In this document: positions 47,207 to 59,503 of the stretch, piece after piece
Layout of the letters: every line of letters begins with the position of its first letter
Numbering within the stretch: the stretch's first letter is position 1
NCBI GenBank assembly: GCA_039545355.1
Contig: BCJJ01000010.1
Span: forward strand, 1,042,889 to 1,106,888
From: Trichosporon coremiiforme
Lineage: Eukaryota > Basidiomycota > Tremellomycetes > Trichosporonales > Trichosporonaceae
Length of the DNA: 64,000 nucleotides
Direction of reading: 5' to 3'
Notes under the pieces: model-generated
Databases searched by the model: none
What the model saw: only the letters and a program-made list of their open reading frames with translations
What the model was told of the DNA's origin: nothing
Translations under genes and position numbers: made by a program

Positions 47207-50200
47207 TCACCACGTGAGCTCGGCGTTGAACCGGTCCAACTGAGCGTTCGCAGCGGTCACCTCCTTCTGACGCGCTGTGCGGCGGTAGAAGATGGGACAA
47301 TCCGCAGATGTGCAGATAACATCCTGTGGTCAGCAAAGGTCTTGCCGGCCCCACTCACCTGGTGCAACGACCCCTGGCAGCGCTGGCACTGCGTCCACAG
47401 ACGGGCAAAGTCCACTTGCAGTTCCGAGGTCACGTCCACCTGCTTCTGGTACAGCTCGGGCAGCTTCGGTCGACAGTTCACGCACACAGCGCTCTCTGCG
47501 ATAGGGTCAATTATGAGGTCCTCTGAACAAACAACGTACCCTTTGATCCCTTCAACGGGGTTCGGCAACCTAGACACGTCGCCGTCTTCACCGCAAACTT
47601 CATGAGACCGCCGACGGTCGGCGTTGCAATTTGAATGCTGCGAGTATGCTCACCAGACACTGTTGTCAGTTCGGCTCCCATAGCACACGACGCACGCAAA
47701 CTGTTAGCTCGGGTGCCCAGAATGGGCTCGAAGATGCGCATCAATGGCTTAGAGAGCTGGTTCTCCAGGTAGTAGCGAGTATCGATGGGCACGTTGTTCT
47801 CCAAAACGTAAAGCGGATCCTCCGACTTTTCGTACGCGGCAGCGCCCTTGATTCCTTTGACGATGACATACGCGACACGGTCTCCCAAGGCCGGAGCGGA
47901 ACCAGCATCTCGTTTCTTCATCCTCTCGGCGAGCTCCACGTGAGCTTGCTTGCCAGCGTAGTCTGAGGTCAGTCTTGCTCCTACCGGGACACAAACCGAG
48001 CTTAGCCAGTGCTTTGGTAATGACGAGCTGGGACATGTCAATCTTGTTCTGGAGAAGGTCGGCAATCGTCTGCTTCACATATCTGCTTGTCAGTACCATT
48101 ATGCTTACAAACTTACTCTTCAGCTCCTTTCACGTCCCGGTCGATGAGCATCTTGTATAGACACGTTTCGATCATTGTCGACACCAAACGGCAATTATCT
48201 CGGCGGACAGTCTGGCGATTAGTTCAGCAGGAGGGCACGCTCACCTCGATACCCTTCGTGTCCATCTTGTCATACTTGTCCGGCCGCGTCCAGTAGAGAC
48301 CGGCGTACCTCTTCTTGCTGATGAGCAGATACGGAAAGTATACCTTTTCAAATTCCAGCTTGATCGGCTTCTTGAACTTGGCGGAAACCAGGTCAGCTGC
48401 TTCGGCTCCCAGACGCATGGCCGTCGGCAGGTCGGGGCAGCCAAACTTCACCATGACCGAGTCAGTGTCTCCGTAGATGACTTGCGCGTCGTGGTCGTAG
48501 CCGTTCTTGATCGAGTATTGAGCCTCGACCTCACGCTTGGTCATGTCGATCATTTGGCGTCCGTACGCGGTCACCGATGTCGAGATGGCGAGACAGGGGA
48601 GCTTTCCAATAGTGGCTCCGGTGAAACCGTACACAGAGTTGGCACTGATCTGTGATGGGTTAGTGTTGACCAATTTAGCCACTGTACCTTTAGAGCAAGC
48701 TGTCGTCCGTCCAGTACCGCACGCTTGAACGGGTCTTTCTCAATCTTGAGGTCTGCCTTTGCCCGTTTACGTGCGCCAAGAAGATTCTCCAAAACGTGCG
48801 GCAGCAGACCCTTCCTCCGTTTCTCGGTCATGAAAAAGTCTGTTGTCAGCTCACCAGTCGCTCGTCTCACTCACCGTTGTTCGGAGTTTGAACGTAGTCC
48901 TCGTTCTCTACGAGACCCAGTCGCCGGATCGTCGCCTTATCCACGAGGGTGGTGTAACACAGATTGTGCGCCATCATGATGGACGGATACAGCGAAGCGA
49001 AATCGAGCGTTGCGATCGGGGTGTCATAGTAACCCTTCGAGGGCTCAATGACGGTGGCACCTTCGTACTGCTCGTCTGTGCCCTCACTACGCATGGCCGG
49101 AATGAGGTAGCCTTTGTCCTTGGCGTTTCGGTAGAGCTGCGAGATGACACGGATCTGCTGACCACGGGTCAACACGTCGTTGAAAGGGATGCCAGTGACA
49201 CGCGCCAGCTCGGTGTAGTTGACGAGACACATGAGGCGATCGAGAAGTCGCTGAGGGAGATACGCGTCCTTGCCGTCAGCGTTTCTCAGATGGGTGCACT
49301 CACCTTCAGACAGTAGACGGCCAGACGACGGCGCGAGTCAGCGGTGCCGTTCTGAAGATCAGTAATGATGGAGTGGTGGACGTCTTCCTTTTGCTCGCCC
49401 AGGAATTGAGCGCACACAGCATTGAGCGTGTAGCTTCGAAGTTTATAGTCGCGCTGGATCACTTGCAGAATGTCCATCTGCAGACGGCCATCGAGATTGA
49501 CTGCCTTGGAGTCACGTTGACCGAAAGCCTTTGACGAGAAATGGGTGTCTTTTACTTCAGAGCGAACGCCTTAACCATCAGATTGTGCAAGTCACTGGCA
49601 CTCACCCTCTAGACGACCAAGGTACGCAAAGTCTGGGATCTTCAGCGCCTTCGCGCGGTCGAGGAGGTACGGCAGATCGAAGTTGGAAATGTTGTAACCG
49701 ATGACCAGGTCGGGATCCACCTCTTGCATGAAGTCTTTCCATGCCAACAAAAGCTGGCGCTCGTCCATGAACTGCTTCACTTGGGCGCCGACGATGTGAG
49801 CGCACGTGTTGAGGGTAAACACGTTGCGGACAAAGGGCTTCTTCTCCCCGTGTCGCGTTACCATCGCCGCAATCTGGATGACCGGGTCGATATTGGCTTC
49901 GGGGAAGATGCCCTTACGACCGGCGCACTCAATGTCGAAACTGAGGACTCGCAAAGGCGCGATTGTCAACCAGTCACCCTCGGGTGCGTGCGAGACCAGA
50001 TCCGAGTAGCTGTTGGTGTCAGCGCACAAAGTCGACATTGTTGACTCACTGCATGGTGAACTCCAATTGACAGCGCGAGCGCTTCTCTGATCCAAGGAGA
50101 GCAGTGTACTTTCCTGCGGGCACCTCAACCCAGTTCATCCCAACGAGCTGTGTGTCAGCATCAGCAGCATTCCGCGGCCACGCACCTTCGTGTCAATCAT

Positions 50201-50966
50201 GAACCGGAGAGGGAACTGAATGTTGCTCTCGTACGTCATCGTCTCCTGGTTGAAAGAGTCCTTGAACGCGACCTGACCTCGTTCGAAAAGGCGTGCGCAG
50301 GAATCAGCCGAAAGCCACAGACAGGTGTAAACTTATCTTTCACTTTCGGAAGCGCTTTAGGCTCGGTGCACACAATCTTGATGAACGGAACGTTATCATC
50401 ACCTTTGTATCCCCACAGCGACTTTCGATTCGCGATTTCACAGTCAGCGACGGCGAGGCTCCCTGTCTGCAGAGCGGACTGTCAAGGTCAGCGCGATATC
50501 CTCCCAGCTGTTGACCCACGTTCAGTGTGTCTTTCAGCGGCGTCAGGTCGGACTGAAGGAATCCGCTGGGAGCAGCGACATAGAAGTAGGGGCGGAAGCC
50601 GTGAACATGAGCGAGCATAGAGTTGCCACTCTTCGTCACACCGAACAGCCTCAAGGTTGGTCCATACTGAGGGTGCGACGACTCTGCAACTTCAATCTGC
50701 TGAAAAACTTTTTGTCAGTAAATCAGTGCAGAGGATCGCTCACCTAGAGTGTCTGTCGCGGGGTTGGTCTTGGGGAGCGCCGGTCGCGGCCAGGCGTCCT
50801 CGGTTTCAATCGAGTCTACTGTCAGCACTCTGGATGTCGGTGCGCGCGTACCTCCCTGGTCATTCTCGGCCTCCAAGAGGTCTTGAAAGTCGCTCGGATA
50901 GCTATCGCCTCCTGAACCTCTGTCTACCTTCCGCCTCTTTGCAGAAGGCTCCTGAGCTTGAACCAT
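47207..50966 (-). CDS. POL3: DNA polymerase delta catalytic subunit
   Basis: Many short exons encode roughly 1,050 residues. This is the replicative B-family polymerase for the lagging strand and for repair. The N-terminus [20 protein letters not shown] has a nuclear-localisation-like KRRK. Exonuclease motif I is [20 protein letters not shown]; another exonuclease segment is [18 protein letters not shown]. Polymerase motif A is [17 protein letters not shown], motif B region [14 protein letters not shown] (rebuilt across an intron), and motif C is [12 protein letters not shown]. The C-terminal metal sites read CLGCR...CVNC (CysA) and CQRC...CTSADC (CysB, iron-sulfur in yeast), ending in FNAELTW. 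One intron (50293-50336) appears to be AT-AC rather than GT-AG: it keeps [16 protein letters not shown] in frame. Active-site residues are complete. Confidence 0.96.
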
Positions 50967-51469
50967 GGCGTGTGCGTGTGGTACTCTGGGAATGGAGTTG
51001 CTCGCATTAACACAAATCAACTACGCGCAAGTGGAGGTAGGAAGCAGGTGACGCGACTTAATGTTACGTAACTGTACCATGTGCGGACAATCCGCCCGCG
51101 AAGCAGAGTCGGTCCATGCTCGGGAATTAATCTTCCCCGGCGACCTCGCCATCACTTCCTCAATCCACAGTTGGTTGTCGCTGTGCAGAGCCATGCAGGA
51201 TGCATCGAGATAGACCTATCCGCTTCATTGCGCCGTGTCCGTGGCCTCCAATGCGGCTGCGTTGGAATGTTAGCGACGTGCGCAGACCTTTATGTCTCGT
51301 CATCGGCCTCGCTGGCCACGCATCAACACCAGGGCCAATCGACACGTGGACGGTAGCACCGGTAACGAGGTTTGCCGATCAGCTCCGTCGCAGTTCAATT
51401 AAGACAAGTCACCACACTCTCGAAAACTCAACACCGTCATCACCGCTCACCCCCATTCTCGCTGCCGCC
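50967..51469. promoter_or_regulatory. Divergent promoter POL3/acyl-CoA dehydrogenase
   Basis: 503 bp between the POL3 start (minus) and the dehydrogenase start (plus). The frame of the dehydrogenase stays open upstream to 51200, but the presequence begins at 51470, so the upstream part is taken as leader. No definite regulatory site was identified. Confidence 0.5.
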
Positions 51470-52845
51470 ATGCTCGCCAAGTCTGGCCTTGCTCGTAACG
51501 CTCTTCGCCTTCCCCGCGCTGCCGCCGCCTACGGCCAAGTGGCTCAGCGCGCTTACTCGACGCCGTCTGACGTGAAGGGCATCAACTTCGCTCTCAGCGA
51601 CGAACAGGCTGCCATCCATGAGCTCGCCCAGAACTTCTCTCGCGAGAAGATTGTTCCTGTCGCCGCCGAGTATGACCGCACCATGGAGTACCCGTGGCCC
51701 ATTCTCAAGGAGGCTCACGAGCTTGGCCTCATGAACACGCACGTCCCCGAATCTTGCGGCGGCCCCGGTCTCGGTGTCCTCGACGAGGTGCTCATCCAGG
51801 AGTCTATCGCCTTCGGCTGCTCCGGTATCGGAACTGCTATTGCTGCCAACGGTCTTGGACAGACCCCTGTCATCATCGCCGGATCGGAAGCTCTCAAAAA
51901 GAAGTACCTCGGCCGCATGACTGAGGAGTGCATGGTTGCCTCGTACGCCGTCACGGAGCCTGGAGCCGGTTCGGACGTTGCCGCCATCAAGACCAAGGCC
52001 GAGAAGCAGGGCGATAAGTGGGTCATCAACGGTACCAAGATGTGGATTACCAACTCTGGCCACGCCAACTGGTTCTTCGTCCTTGCCGTCACCGACCCCT
52101 CCGCCCCTGTCAACAAACGCATGACCGGATTCGTCGTCGAGGCTGATACCCCTGGCGTCGCCCCCGGCAAGAAGGAGATCAACATGGGCCAGCGCTGCTC
52201 GGACACCCGCATGGTCAACTTCCAGGATGTCGTCGTTTCCGAGGAAAACGTCGTTGGCAAGCCTGGAGAGGGCTTCAAGATCGCCATGGGCGTCTTTGAC
52301 GTCAGCCGTCCCGTCGTCGCCGCTGGAGCTGTCGGTCTCGCTCAGCGTGCCCTCGAGGAGGCCACCAAGTACGCCCAGCAGCGCCAGACCATGGGTAAGC
52401 CCATCATCAACCACCAGGGTGTCGGTTTCATGCTTGCCGACATGGCGCTCAACGTCGAGGCGTCCCGCGGACTTACGTGGCGCGGCGCTTGGGTTCGTGA
52501 CCAGGGAGAGCGCAACAGTGAGTGCCGTGTTCAAGAACTCTGCTGACGCTCTAGCCTACGTTGCTTCCCTTGCCAAGCTCATGGCCAGTAAGGCTGCCGT
52601 CGAGAACGCGAGCCTCGGTATTCAGGGTACGTTTATGCTCCCTCACTTTCGCTGACATCAGTCTACGGTGGCATCGGCTTCAACACGGAGACACCCATGG
52701 AGAAGCTCTTCCGTGATTCCAAGATCTTTGAGCTTTGTGAGTTAATCCGCTGCGCGAAAGAAATTAACGTTTCACAGACGAGGGTACCTCCCAGATTCAG
52801 CGCCTCATCATCTCTCGCCACCTCCCCACCATGTACCCCGCCTAA
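51470..52845 (+). CDS. Acyl-CoA dehydrogenase, medium-chain type, mitochondrial
   Basis: Four exons: 51470 to about 52517, then three short ones ending at 52845; about 420 residues. It catalyses FAD-dependent alpha,beta-dehydrogenation of acyl-CoA in mitochondrial beta-oxidation, passing electrons to [23 protein letters not shown] is an import presequence. Family features: [19 protein letters not shown] and [17 protein letters not shown] (FAD/substrate site), [38 protein letters not shown] and [16 protein letters not shown]. The Glu in YEGTSQIQ is the catalytic base position of medium- and short-chain enzymes. It resembles animal ACADM most closely, which is a tentative sub-family call. Introns of 35-41 nt cluster near the 3' end. 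Confidence 0.92.
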
Positions 52846-53194
52846 ATAATCCATGGACATTGCATATGATGAAACACCTTGTGAATACTACGGTCGGACA
52901 AGCCGGCGCTTCTTTAAGCCGCAGCTGAAGAGCTAAAGTGAGCCATTAAGCAGCCGTCACGTGCGTCGGCCCTTAAAGTTGCTTGCAGCATAGCGCGAAA
53001 CGCCTCACCGCAGCCCCAATTTGCCTCACTGATGTGCGGCATATCAGCGTGCCTGACAGGCACTATCAGCCAATTGCGGCTTAGGTCGACACTACCCCTC
53101 TCGCCATCGGTGTCTCTCCAAGCCCTCACGCATCTATTTATAATGAGAGCCCGAGCTTGAGGTCGTCACTACCCCCTTCTCTCACAGATCCAGC
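52846..53194. other. 349-bp intergenic region, nothing recognised
   Basis: Between the dehydrogenase stop and the BIM1-like start on the same strand. A short T-A-rich stretch (TCTATTTATAATGA, 53130-53143) about 55 bases before the ATG could be a TATA-like element. Confidence 0.5.
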
Positions 53195-53893
53195 ATGTTG
53201 ACTCTCTTCACTACCGTCCTGGCTGCCTCCGTGGCAACCGCGCACTTCACTCTCGACTACCCCGCGACTCGCGGGTTCGACGACGACAAGGAGACGCAGT
53301 TCTGTGGTGGATTTGGCACGGCTGCTACGCGCCAGCCGTTCCCGTTGAAGGGCCCGGTCTGGATCAACAACCACCACAAGAAGGCCACCGTCGATGCCTT
53401 TGTTTCCCTGAGCACCGATCCCAAGAGCTTTGACGACTTTAACAAGACTTCGAACGGTACAAGCATCCCTCACCTGACCAACTTCTTCCAAGTCCCCGAG
53501 GGCGAAGCCTGCTGGAACGTCGACTTCACCTCGTTGGGCTTAGACTTGAAGAATGGCTCGGAGGTGACGCTGCAGGTCCGCTTCAGTGGAGTAAGTGGAA
53601 GTCCGCCAACCCTTCTGACATCGTAGGGCGATGGAGCTCTGTACCAGTGCTCTGATCTCGTTCTCCTCTCAGACTACCAAGTCCCTGCCAACGAGACTTG
53701 TAAGAACGACGCGGCTGCCGGCGCCCAGAGCAACTCCTCCCAAAGCGGTGATGGTCACGACGACCACACCCATGCCTCCAGCTCCGCGGCTCCCAGTGCG
53801 ACGGCGAGTGGTCAGCACAGCGGCGCTTCTCCAATTCTCGCCCGTTCAGGAGCGCTGGCCGCCGGTGCCCTTGCTGTCGCGGCTCTTCTTTAA
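53195..53893 (+). CDS. BIM1-like (LPMO-like X325) GPI-anchored surface protein
   Basis: Exons 53195-53590 and 53627-53893 (36-nt intron) give 220 residues. Signal peptide MLTLFTTVLAASVATA ends directly before a His, so the mature protein would start HFTLDYPATRGFDDDKE; a free N-terminal His is what the copper 'histidine brace' of this family needs. FCGGF and RQPFPLKGPVWINN follow, with further His in NNHHKK. Cys at TQFCGGF, EACWNV, YQCSD and NETCKN could form disulfides. The tail is Ser/His-rich (DGHDDHTHASSS) and ends in a hydrophobic GPI-type signal (LAAGALAVAALL). In Cryptococcus, Bim1 helps copper uptake; other X325 proteins may act differently. Copper binding here is inferred. Confidence 0.85.
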
Positions 53894-54277
53894 CTGGCCG
53901 CTGGCCACCTGTGAAGCGCCCCTGCGCCCAGCTTCTGTCAATCGCTGCGGCCACCCCCACTTGCCCCCTAAAATGCCCGCCGTCGTGCTCTTTGTCTTGT
54001 CACTTTGTACACTATGGAGTTCAGTATGCGGTACGCACAGAATGTATCAGAAGAATCGCCTCACAGACATGCCTTGTCCGAACCCTAGACGGGCTGGCAT
54101 CCGGATTCAAGTCCACCCGCACATTCGATGAACGCCAGTACGGGCCGTGCACCAAGAACCCCTCTCAGTCTCTGTCGCGTTTCGGATGCCAGTTCTGCAT
54201 ACTAGGTCGGATACTATCCATGATAGGTTGCCCACGACCGCCGCTAGATCCTGGGTGTTTGAAGCAGCCTTCGGAAC

Positions 54278-55475
54278 CGTGGGAAACCTGAAGCTGGCGG
54301 AAAAGTGGGGGGGAGGCCACCTGTGGGAAAGCCGGGTAGGGTCACATCGGAGCCAGTGAAGGGAACCCGTGGGATAGCTAGGGGTGGAACGAAACGTGGG
54401 TCAGTCACCCGTGGGATAGCTTTTGGGAATCGCCCGTGGGATAGCTTATTAGAATAAGGTTAGACGAGGTGGCGCGGGGCGACCGCAGAAGAGCACGTGG
54501 GAAGCTCAGGGTGGCGGGCGGTGAGGACCACCCGTGGGAAAGTTGGGAGACTGTCTTGGCAAAGGGAAGACAACCATGGGTGGCCGCTGTGCCAAGACGG
54601 GGTCAGTTGATACGTGCCATAGGAGAGTTCAGAGTGGCTCAGAGTGGCGAGGGCAGGTGGATGACGTGAGGTGGCGAGCCGCGGGCCCGGCTGCCGTCGG
54701 CCTGAGGATCAGCATTGAGGGTGGATCAGCCATGCGTCTCAGAGTGGCGAGCTGCCCGGCTGTCGTGGGAGACCTGAAGGGTCGACACTGAGGGTGGAAT
54801 AGCTGTGGCAAATCTCATTGCCCGTGGGAAAGTTGCACGATCCTACAAGTTCCCCGGAGTGAGGTCACTCGTGGGGAACTGATTCTTCCCCCGCCTTCGT
54901 CTGGTTCACCATGGGAGACTTCAGCTGGATCGGGTCAGCCTGACGATTGGCACGTGTGAGTTCCCAAGTCTCCCACGGTAAACTGCACAGCCCGTGCCTG
55001 GAGGGAACCGGCGACCAGTTCGCCACCCGAAGTTTCCTACGGTGACTTCGCCGCCGCCCGAGACCAGTTCGGAGGTGCCCGCGTGCGACAGCTACTTGCC
55101 TTGTTCTTGTGTCTTCGGGCTTGATAGTTGTTTTGGGATAGTCAAGGAATGAACTGAGCCTTCACGCCTGCAACAGTCCACCGCCATCTGGGGTCTTAGC
55201 AACTTCGCATGGCTCCCATTCGCTCTCATGATGAGCAGCGTCGTTGGGGTAAGAGGCGCTGGCAGGATGGACAGTACAGTTTGCACATGCCAACGGACCA
55301 GTTTGGATGGCAAGGTGGAGGGCAGTGGTGGACATGGGCAGGTGGAGATCGCTCGTGATAGCACGCGTGCATGGCACGCTGAGTCCCGGCTCGTCCGTGG
55401 GAGAGTTCGAATCTAACCGAGGCTCCCTCCAACCTCGAGGCCGTTTTGGGTGGGGTTTTCACGGTGGGAGACGAT
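54278..55475 (+). repeat. Cluster of CGTGGGA(A/T/G) motifs, plus orientation
   Basis: Copies include CGTGGGAAAC at 54278, CGTGGGATAGC at 54368, 54410 and 54435, CACGTGGGAAG at 54493, CGTGGGAAAG at 54533 and 54823, CGTGGGAG at 54764, CGTGGGGAA at 54870, and CGTGGGAGAG near 55387. Most are preceded by CC. Spacing is irregular, mostly 15-100 bases. This resembles scattered binding sites more than a tandem satellite. Confidence 0.75.
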
Positions 55476-57133
55476 CTAGCCGAGGCTTCCTCTGATCCGG
55501 AACCGAATCCGTTTCTGACCAATTTTCAGTTCTGCTCGCCCCATGTTCGCGAGGGAATCCTGGGCTGACATCTACAGCCAATATTCAGGTTTTGCGCTCA
55601 ACAATACTTCCATTCGACGTTCCTCCGCTCATCGTCAGCCCAGTTTGCATGCCGTTCACGAAGGAGAGTCCCATTTAACTCAGCAGCTTTGTAGCGTTGC
55701 ACCTCTAGGTTAGATGCGGGATGCATTGCCTGACTACTTTACGCGAGTCTCGGTCCACACTGGAAGAACAGCTATCAGCTGACGGTTCTCTTGGTGGATT
55801 CTCTGACCATAGCCATGCATGGGATGGGCCGGTGATGCTACCTTTGGGCGCCAAACGCTGCGTAGTCTCGTTAAGAGATGCCCTGTCCACTCAAGACAAC
55901 GCCTTCTGGCCGCTCTGTGACACTGCACCCATGTCGACCTTGCTCTTCAGTGCATGTTGCAATATGTGAATGCTGATGAGGCCATCTATGGAGGACACTG
56001 GATGCGGTATTTGACATGAGATCTATCCCGAACTGACATGCATACGTTTTTGAGAAACTGATTGAGGTGCGCACTCCATCCGCCCAGCAGGCGTCATGAA
56101 GGGAAGTGGTTGATTGTCTATAAACTTTTCAATATAGTGCTGAAAATGGCTTTCCGGGGCGTTTCCCGCCCCCTAACGCCGTGATCAGAACCGTCTGAGT
56201 GAACTTTTAAACTCCACTGTCAGATGGCATCGGGAGCTTGGGAAGCAAGAGATTTCCCTTCCAAAAGATGTCGGATGCATGTGACCCATCTCTTAGCATA
56301 CACCGAACCTCAAGGCATCACGCCATTTACGCCATTCAGGACGATAGGAATGCTGCAAGAAGGACCTGCCTAGTGCCATGCCTGCAACCTCATGCTATGT
56401 ATCTACGTGACGCGTAGAGAGGCTCAGCCTGCAGTTGCAACGCGCTGCGATCTTCCCCTTATCGGTGCTTGCCCACGATGCAGGAGGATGTTGCCCAACT
56501 GCCCGCGTAGGAGGTGCTGTAGCTCTGTTGAAACTTCAGCCCACCTCTGGCGGAAGGCGGCCTTCCAACTCTTGTGTCACAGGAGCCGTTTAGCCTCACC
56601 GCCAGGAATTATGGCCCCCGGACTGCAAAGCTAACTTCAAAAGACTGGTCCCGGGATCAACTATCACGTCGAGGGCTGGAACCCCCTGGATGTCCCCCTC
56701 TCCACACCAGAGATGCTTAAGAAGATAGAGCAGCCTCTGCCATCGGCCGGGAGAGGTATACCACAGGTCAGCGAAACGATTAAGGCGAGCTCCTGACAGC
56801 TTAGGATTTATTAGCGCACTTCGGCTACGCAAGGCATGCTGAGGGACGATGACAAGTTCAGCGGGACTTCAATCAGCTCTCCGCTCAAGAAACACTTGGC
56901 CAGAGAAGGAGAGGGCGGGACAGAGACTTGGCTAGAGAACGGCACTGGGACCAGATGTGCCATCGCCAGCCACGACTGTAACCGTAACATTCCGAAAGCT
57001 AGGGAATGAACCCTAGTCACCGTGGTTCATGCTCGCCGTCGGCGGAAGGTGTGGCCAAATTTAAGGTCTCTTACGAGTGTCAAAGGCAAAAAGTCGAGCT
57101 CGAGGTCGGAGGGAACTCTTACCAGATTTAAAC

Positions 57134-57780
57134 TTTCCCACGGGTGATTTCAGGTTGAAAATCATCATCGAGGTTGGAGAAGGCTCTCATTAGTTTCAAA
57201 GTTTCTCACAGTCGCTCCACCCCCATCACGCCGGGAGGCTCCACCACGTGCAAGCCATGTGGGAGCGCAACTCTCCCACGGTTACTCTCCCACGGTCAAT
57301 TCCCTCCCACAGGATGTGAGGGATCCATTGACGTCACGTGGACAACATGTGGACCGAAGCTCTCCCACGGGTGTTCCACCTAAAACAGGGGGGCCGCTGT
57401 CGGGAGGTTCAGGGCCACCTCTCTCCCACGTGTGCTCCCGAAGGTGTCCCACAGGCGACTCTCTCCCACCTAGATGTCAGTGGCCTTGGAAGCCCTGACG
57501 TTGGAGCTCCGCCGCTCCCTGCCGTACTCTCAAAGGCGTTGTCAGAGTCACTCCAGTGAAAGTGGCAGGCATAATACGGTAGTCTAACTGGGCGCACAAG
57601 TCCCTTATTTTCCCATGGGCGCGAGAACTTTCATCGCCAGCGCAAGCTTTCCTACAGAGAAATCTCGTCTCCCACTTGCCACTGGTCCGGGTTGCCCGTG
57701 GGAGACTTGACCACCACCACTCGGTTAGGCTGCCCGTGGAAAACCTGAGGTGCCGCTACCTCGGCTGACAGGCTTCCCAC
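57134..57780 (-). repeat. Cluster of CGTGGGA motifs, mostly minus orientation
   Basis: Copies read on the plus strand as TTTCCCACGGG (57134), TCTCCCACGG (57271 and 57286), CTCTCCCACGGG (about 57359), TCTCCCACGTG (about 57422), TCTCCCAC (about 57463) and TCTCCCAC (about 57669), with plus-oriented CCCGTGGGAGA near 57695 and CCCGTGGAAAA near 57735. Confidence 0.75.
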
Positions 57781-58027
57781 TTCGCCCATCTGACGTAGCT
57801 CCCCATGTGCAGCCCCGACGCCCATGTCTCGAACGATGTGTGACGTTCAACTTGTTGCTGTTCATATGGCCACCCCGAGCTTCCATGCATGGCTTCTATC
57901 AAGACGGAGGGTGATAAGAGTGCCGGTCGCGGCACCAACGCCGGTCACCACCGACCGGTTAAAAGGCGGTGTCCTGAGTAAGTGTTTTAGCTCCGACCGT
58001 CATCCCGTACCACACAACGCGCGTCTG

Positions 58028-58054
58028 TAAGTCACGTGGTTTATTACACGTGTC
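58028..58054. promoter_or_regulatory. Paired CACGTG E-box-like sites before the carrier gene
   Basis: TCACGTGG and ACACGTGT lie 14 bases apart, about 150-170 bases before the carrier ATG (58198). CACGTG is the core of bHLH sites such as Cbf1/Pho4 in fungi. Function here is untested. Confidence 0.45.
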
Positions 58055-58197
58055 ATCCATCACGATGCTTAACATTGTCCACCTCGGCATTCGCTCTCGC
58101 TTACCGGCCACCATGAACCGGCCGGCGCGCCCAGCCGGACCTGACCTTTCCGCCTGTTTTCTTGCTATTACAACCGTCCCCTCTTCACTTCCTCAAT

Positions 58198-59412
58198 ATG
58201 GCGAGCCACTCCGCAGGAGACAAAGTGTCTCCAGCGAGAGATATGGGCACCGTTCACCTTCAGCGACCTTCTGACCTTAAGCAAGCATGGCTCGAGAGTC
58301 GACATCGGGCGAAAACTGATAAATCAAGTTGGGACTACAGTGGGTTTCATGGTGGAGTTGCTGCTCTCATGACCATCTAACATCACTCAGTCATCACTAG
58401 CGGTATAGTAGGGGGCATCGCCGGCTGTGTGGTAGGTATTTATGCTTGTTTACAGTGCCCTGAGTCACTGCTCACTGTGTCAGGCCAAAACAGCGATTGC
58501 ACCACTTGATCGGGTAAAGATCTTGTTCCAGACATCAAACTCAGACTTTCGCAAATATGCAGGTACGGCTTACATGAGCAAGTATGGTGCTCACAACAGG
58601 TACACCCGCTGGCCTGATCCACGCCATGGGCAAGATTTACCGGACAACAGGTGTTCTGGGCTTGTTCCAAGGGCACTCTGCGACACTGCTTCGTGTGTTC
58701 CCTTANGCTGGTATCAAGTTCATGTTCTACGACTGGATTGAAAAGGTAGGCGTCACAGTACTGGCTATGCTGATGTTAGATCTTGATCCCTACTCCCGAC
58801 AAGCGGACACCAGGTCGGTTTTTCCTAGCTGGAGCGACATCCGGGGTTGCTGCTGTCATGTTGACCTACCCTATGGAGCTCGTGAGGGTACGCATGGCAT
58901 ACCAGACCTCAGGCACAGATCGACCTACGCTGCGCCACGCTGTCCGTTCCATCTACGAGGAAGTGCGAGGGAACCCAGGTGTCTCACCATTCACCCGTGC
59001 ACTGCCATTTTACCCCTTCTATCGTGGATTTTCNGTCACCTTGCTGGGAATGATCCCTTACGCTGGTGTGTCATTCTTGACNTATGGCACTCTCAAGACG
59101 CACTTGCCGACATACATTCCATATCTCCAGGCTCGACCAACGCAGCGAGACTTGCTGTGCGGAGCAGTGGCAGGTCTCATCAGTCAGACATGCAGCTACC
59201 CGTTCGAGGTCGTCCGTCGGCGCATGCAGGTCGGAGGTGCCCGTGGAGGTCCCGGTATCAACTGGCGCCAGGCAGTGAGCTCAATCTACAAAGCTAGCGG
59301 ATGGCGGGGTTTCTTCGTGGGCCTGAGCATTGGCTACATCAAGGTCATTCCCATGACCAGCATCTCGTTCGCCACCTGGCAGTTCCTCAAGCGACTTTTG
59401 GTTCTACCTTGA
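58198..59412 (+). CDS. LEU5: Mitochondrial carrier, LEU5/SLC25A42-like (CoA transporter type)
   Basis: Five exons encode about 345 residues with three repeats of the carrier fold. The repeat signatures are [30 protein letters not shown] and [14 protein letters not shown], each with the Px(D/E)xx(K/R) core and three pairs of membrane helices around them. [11 protein letters not shown] and [10 protein letters not shown], and the closely matching FRKYAG segment, are typical of the Leu5/GDC branch, which brings coenzyme A (or dephospho-CoA/ADP) into mitochondria. The start [10 protein letters not shown] precedes the first helix. Introns are 34-52 nt, longer than in other genes here. Single Ns at 58706, 59034 and 59082 fall in coding sequence; the first hides a Tyr codon. 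Confidence 0.85.
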
Positions 59413-59503
59413 TAATCTCAATTGTAACAACAGAATCGTAACACTAGATTTACATATGCATACTCTTATACATTGTGCGCCACGGGCTCAAACATGAGCT
59501 GGT

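Larger units (their letters stand above)
53894..58197. other. 4.3-kb gene-free region rich in CGTGGGA motifs
   Basis: No coding frame with domains or a sensible exon structure. From 54278 to 57780 it carries many copies of a CGTGGGA(A/T/G)A motif, plus-oriented in 54278-55475 and mostly reverse-oriented (TCTCCCACGG) in 57134-57480, with mixed copies up to 57780. 55500-57100 lacks the motif. The 3' end (from about 57800) is the promoter side of the LEU5-like carrier. Confidence 0.65.

Noticed and set aside
51200..51469. 90-codon in-frame extension upstream of the acyl-CoA dehydrogenase
   Set aside because: The mitochondrial presequence starts at 51470, and the extension has no family similarity.
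55394..55430. Possible tRNA T-loop (GTTCGAATC) near 55406
   Set aside because: The flanking bases cannot form a T-stem, and no acceptor, D or anticodon arms are found at the right distances. I found no tRNA gene anywhere in the window.
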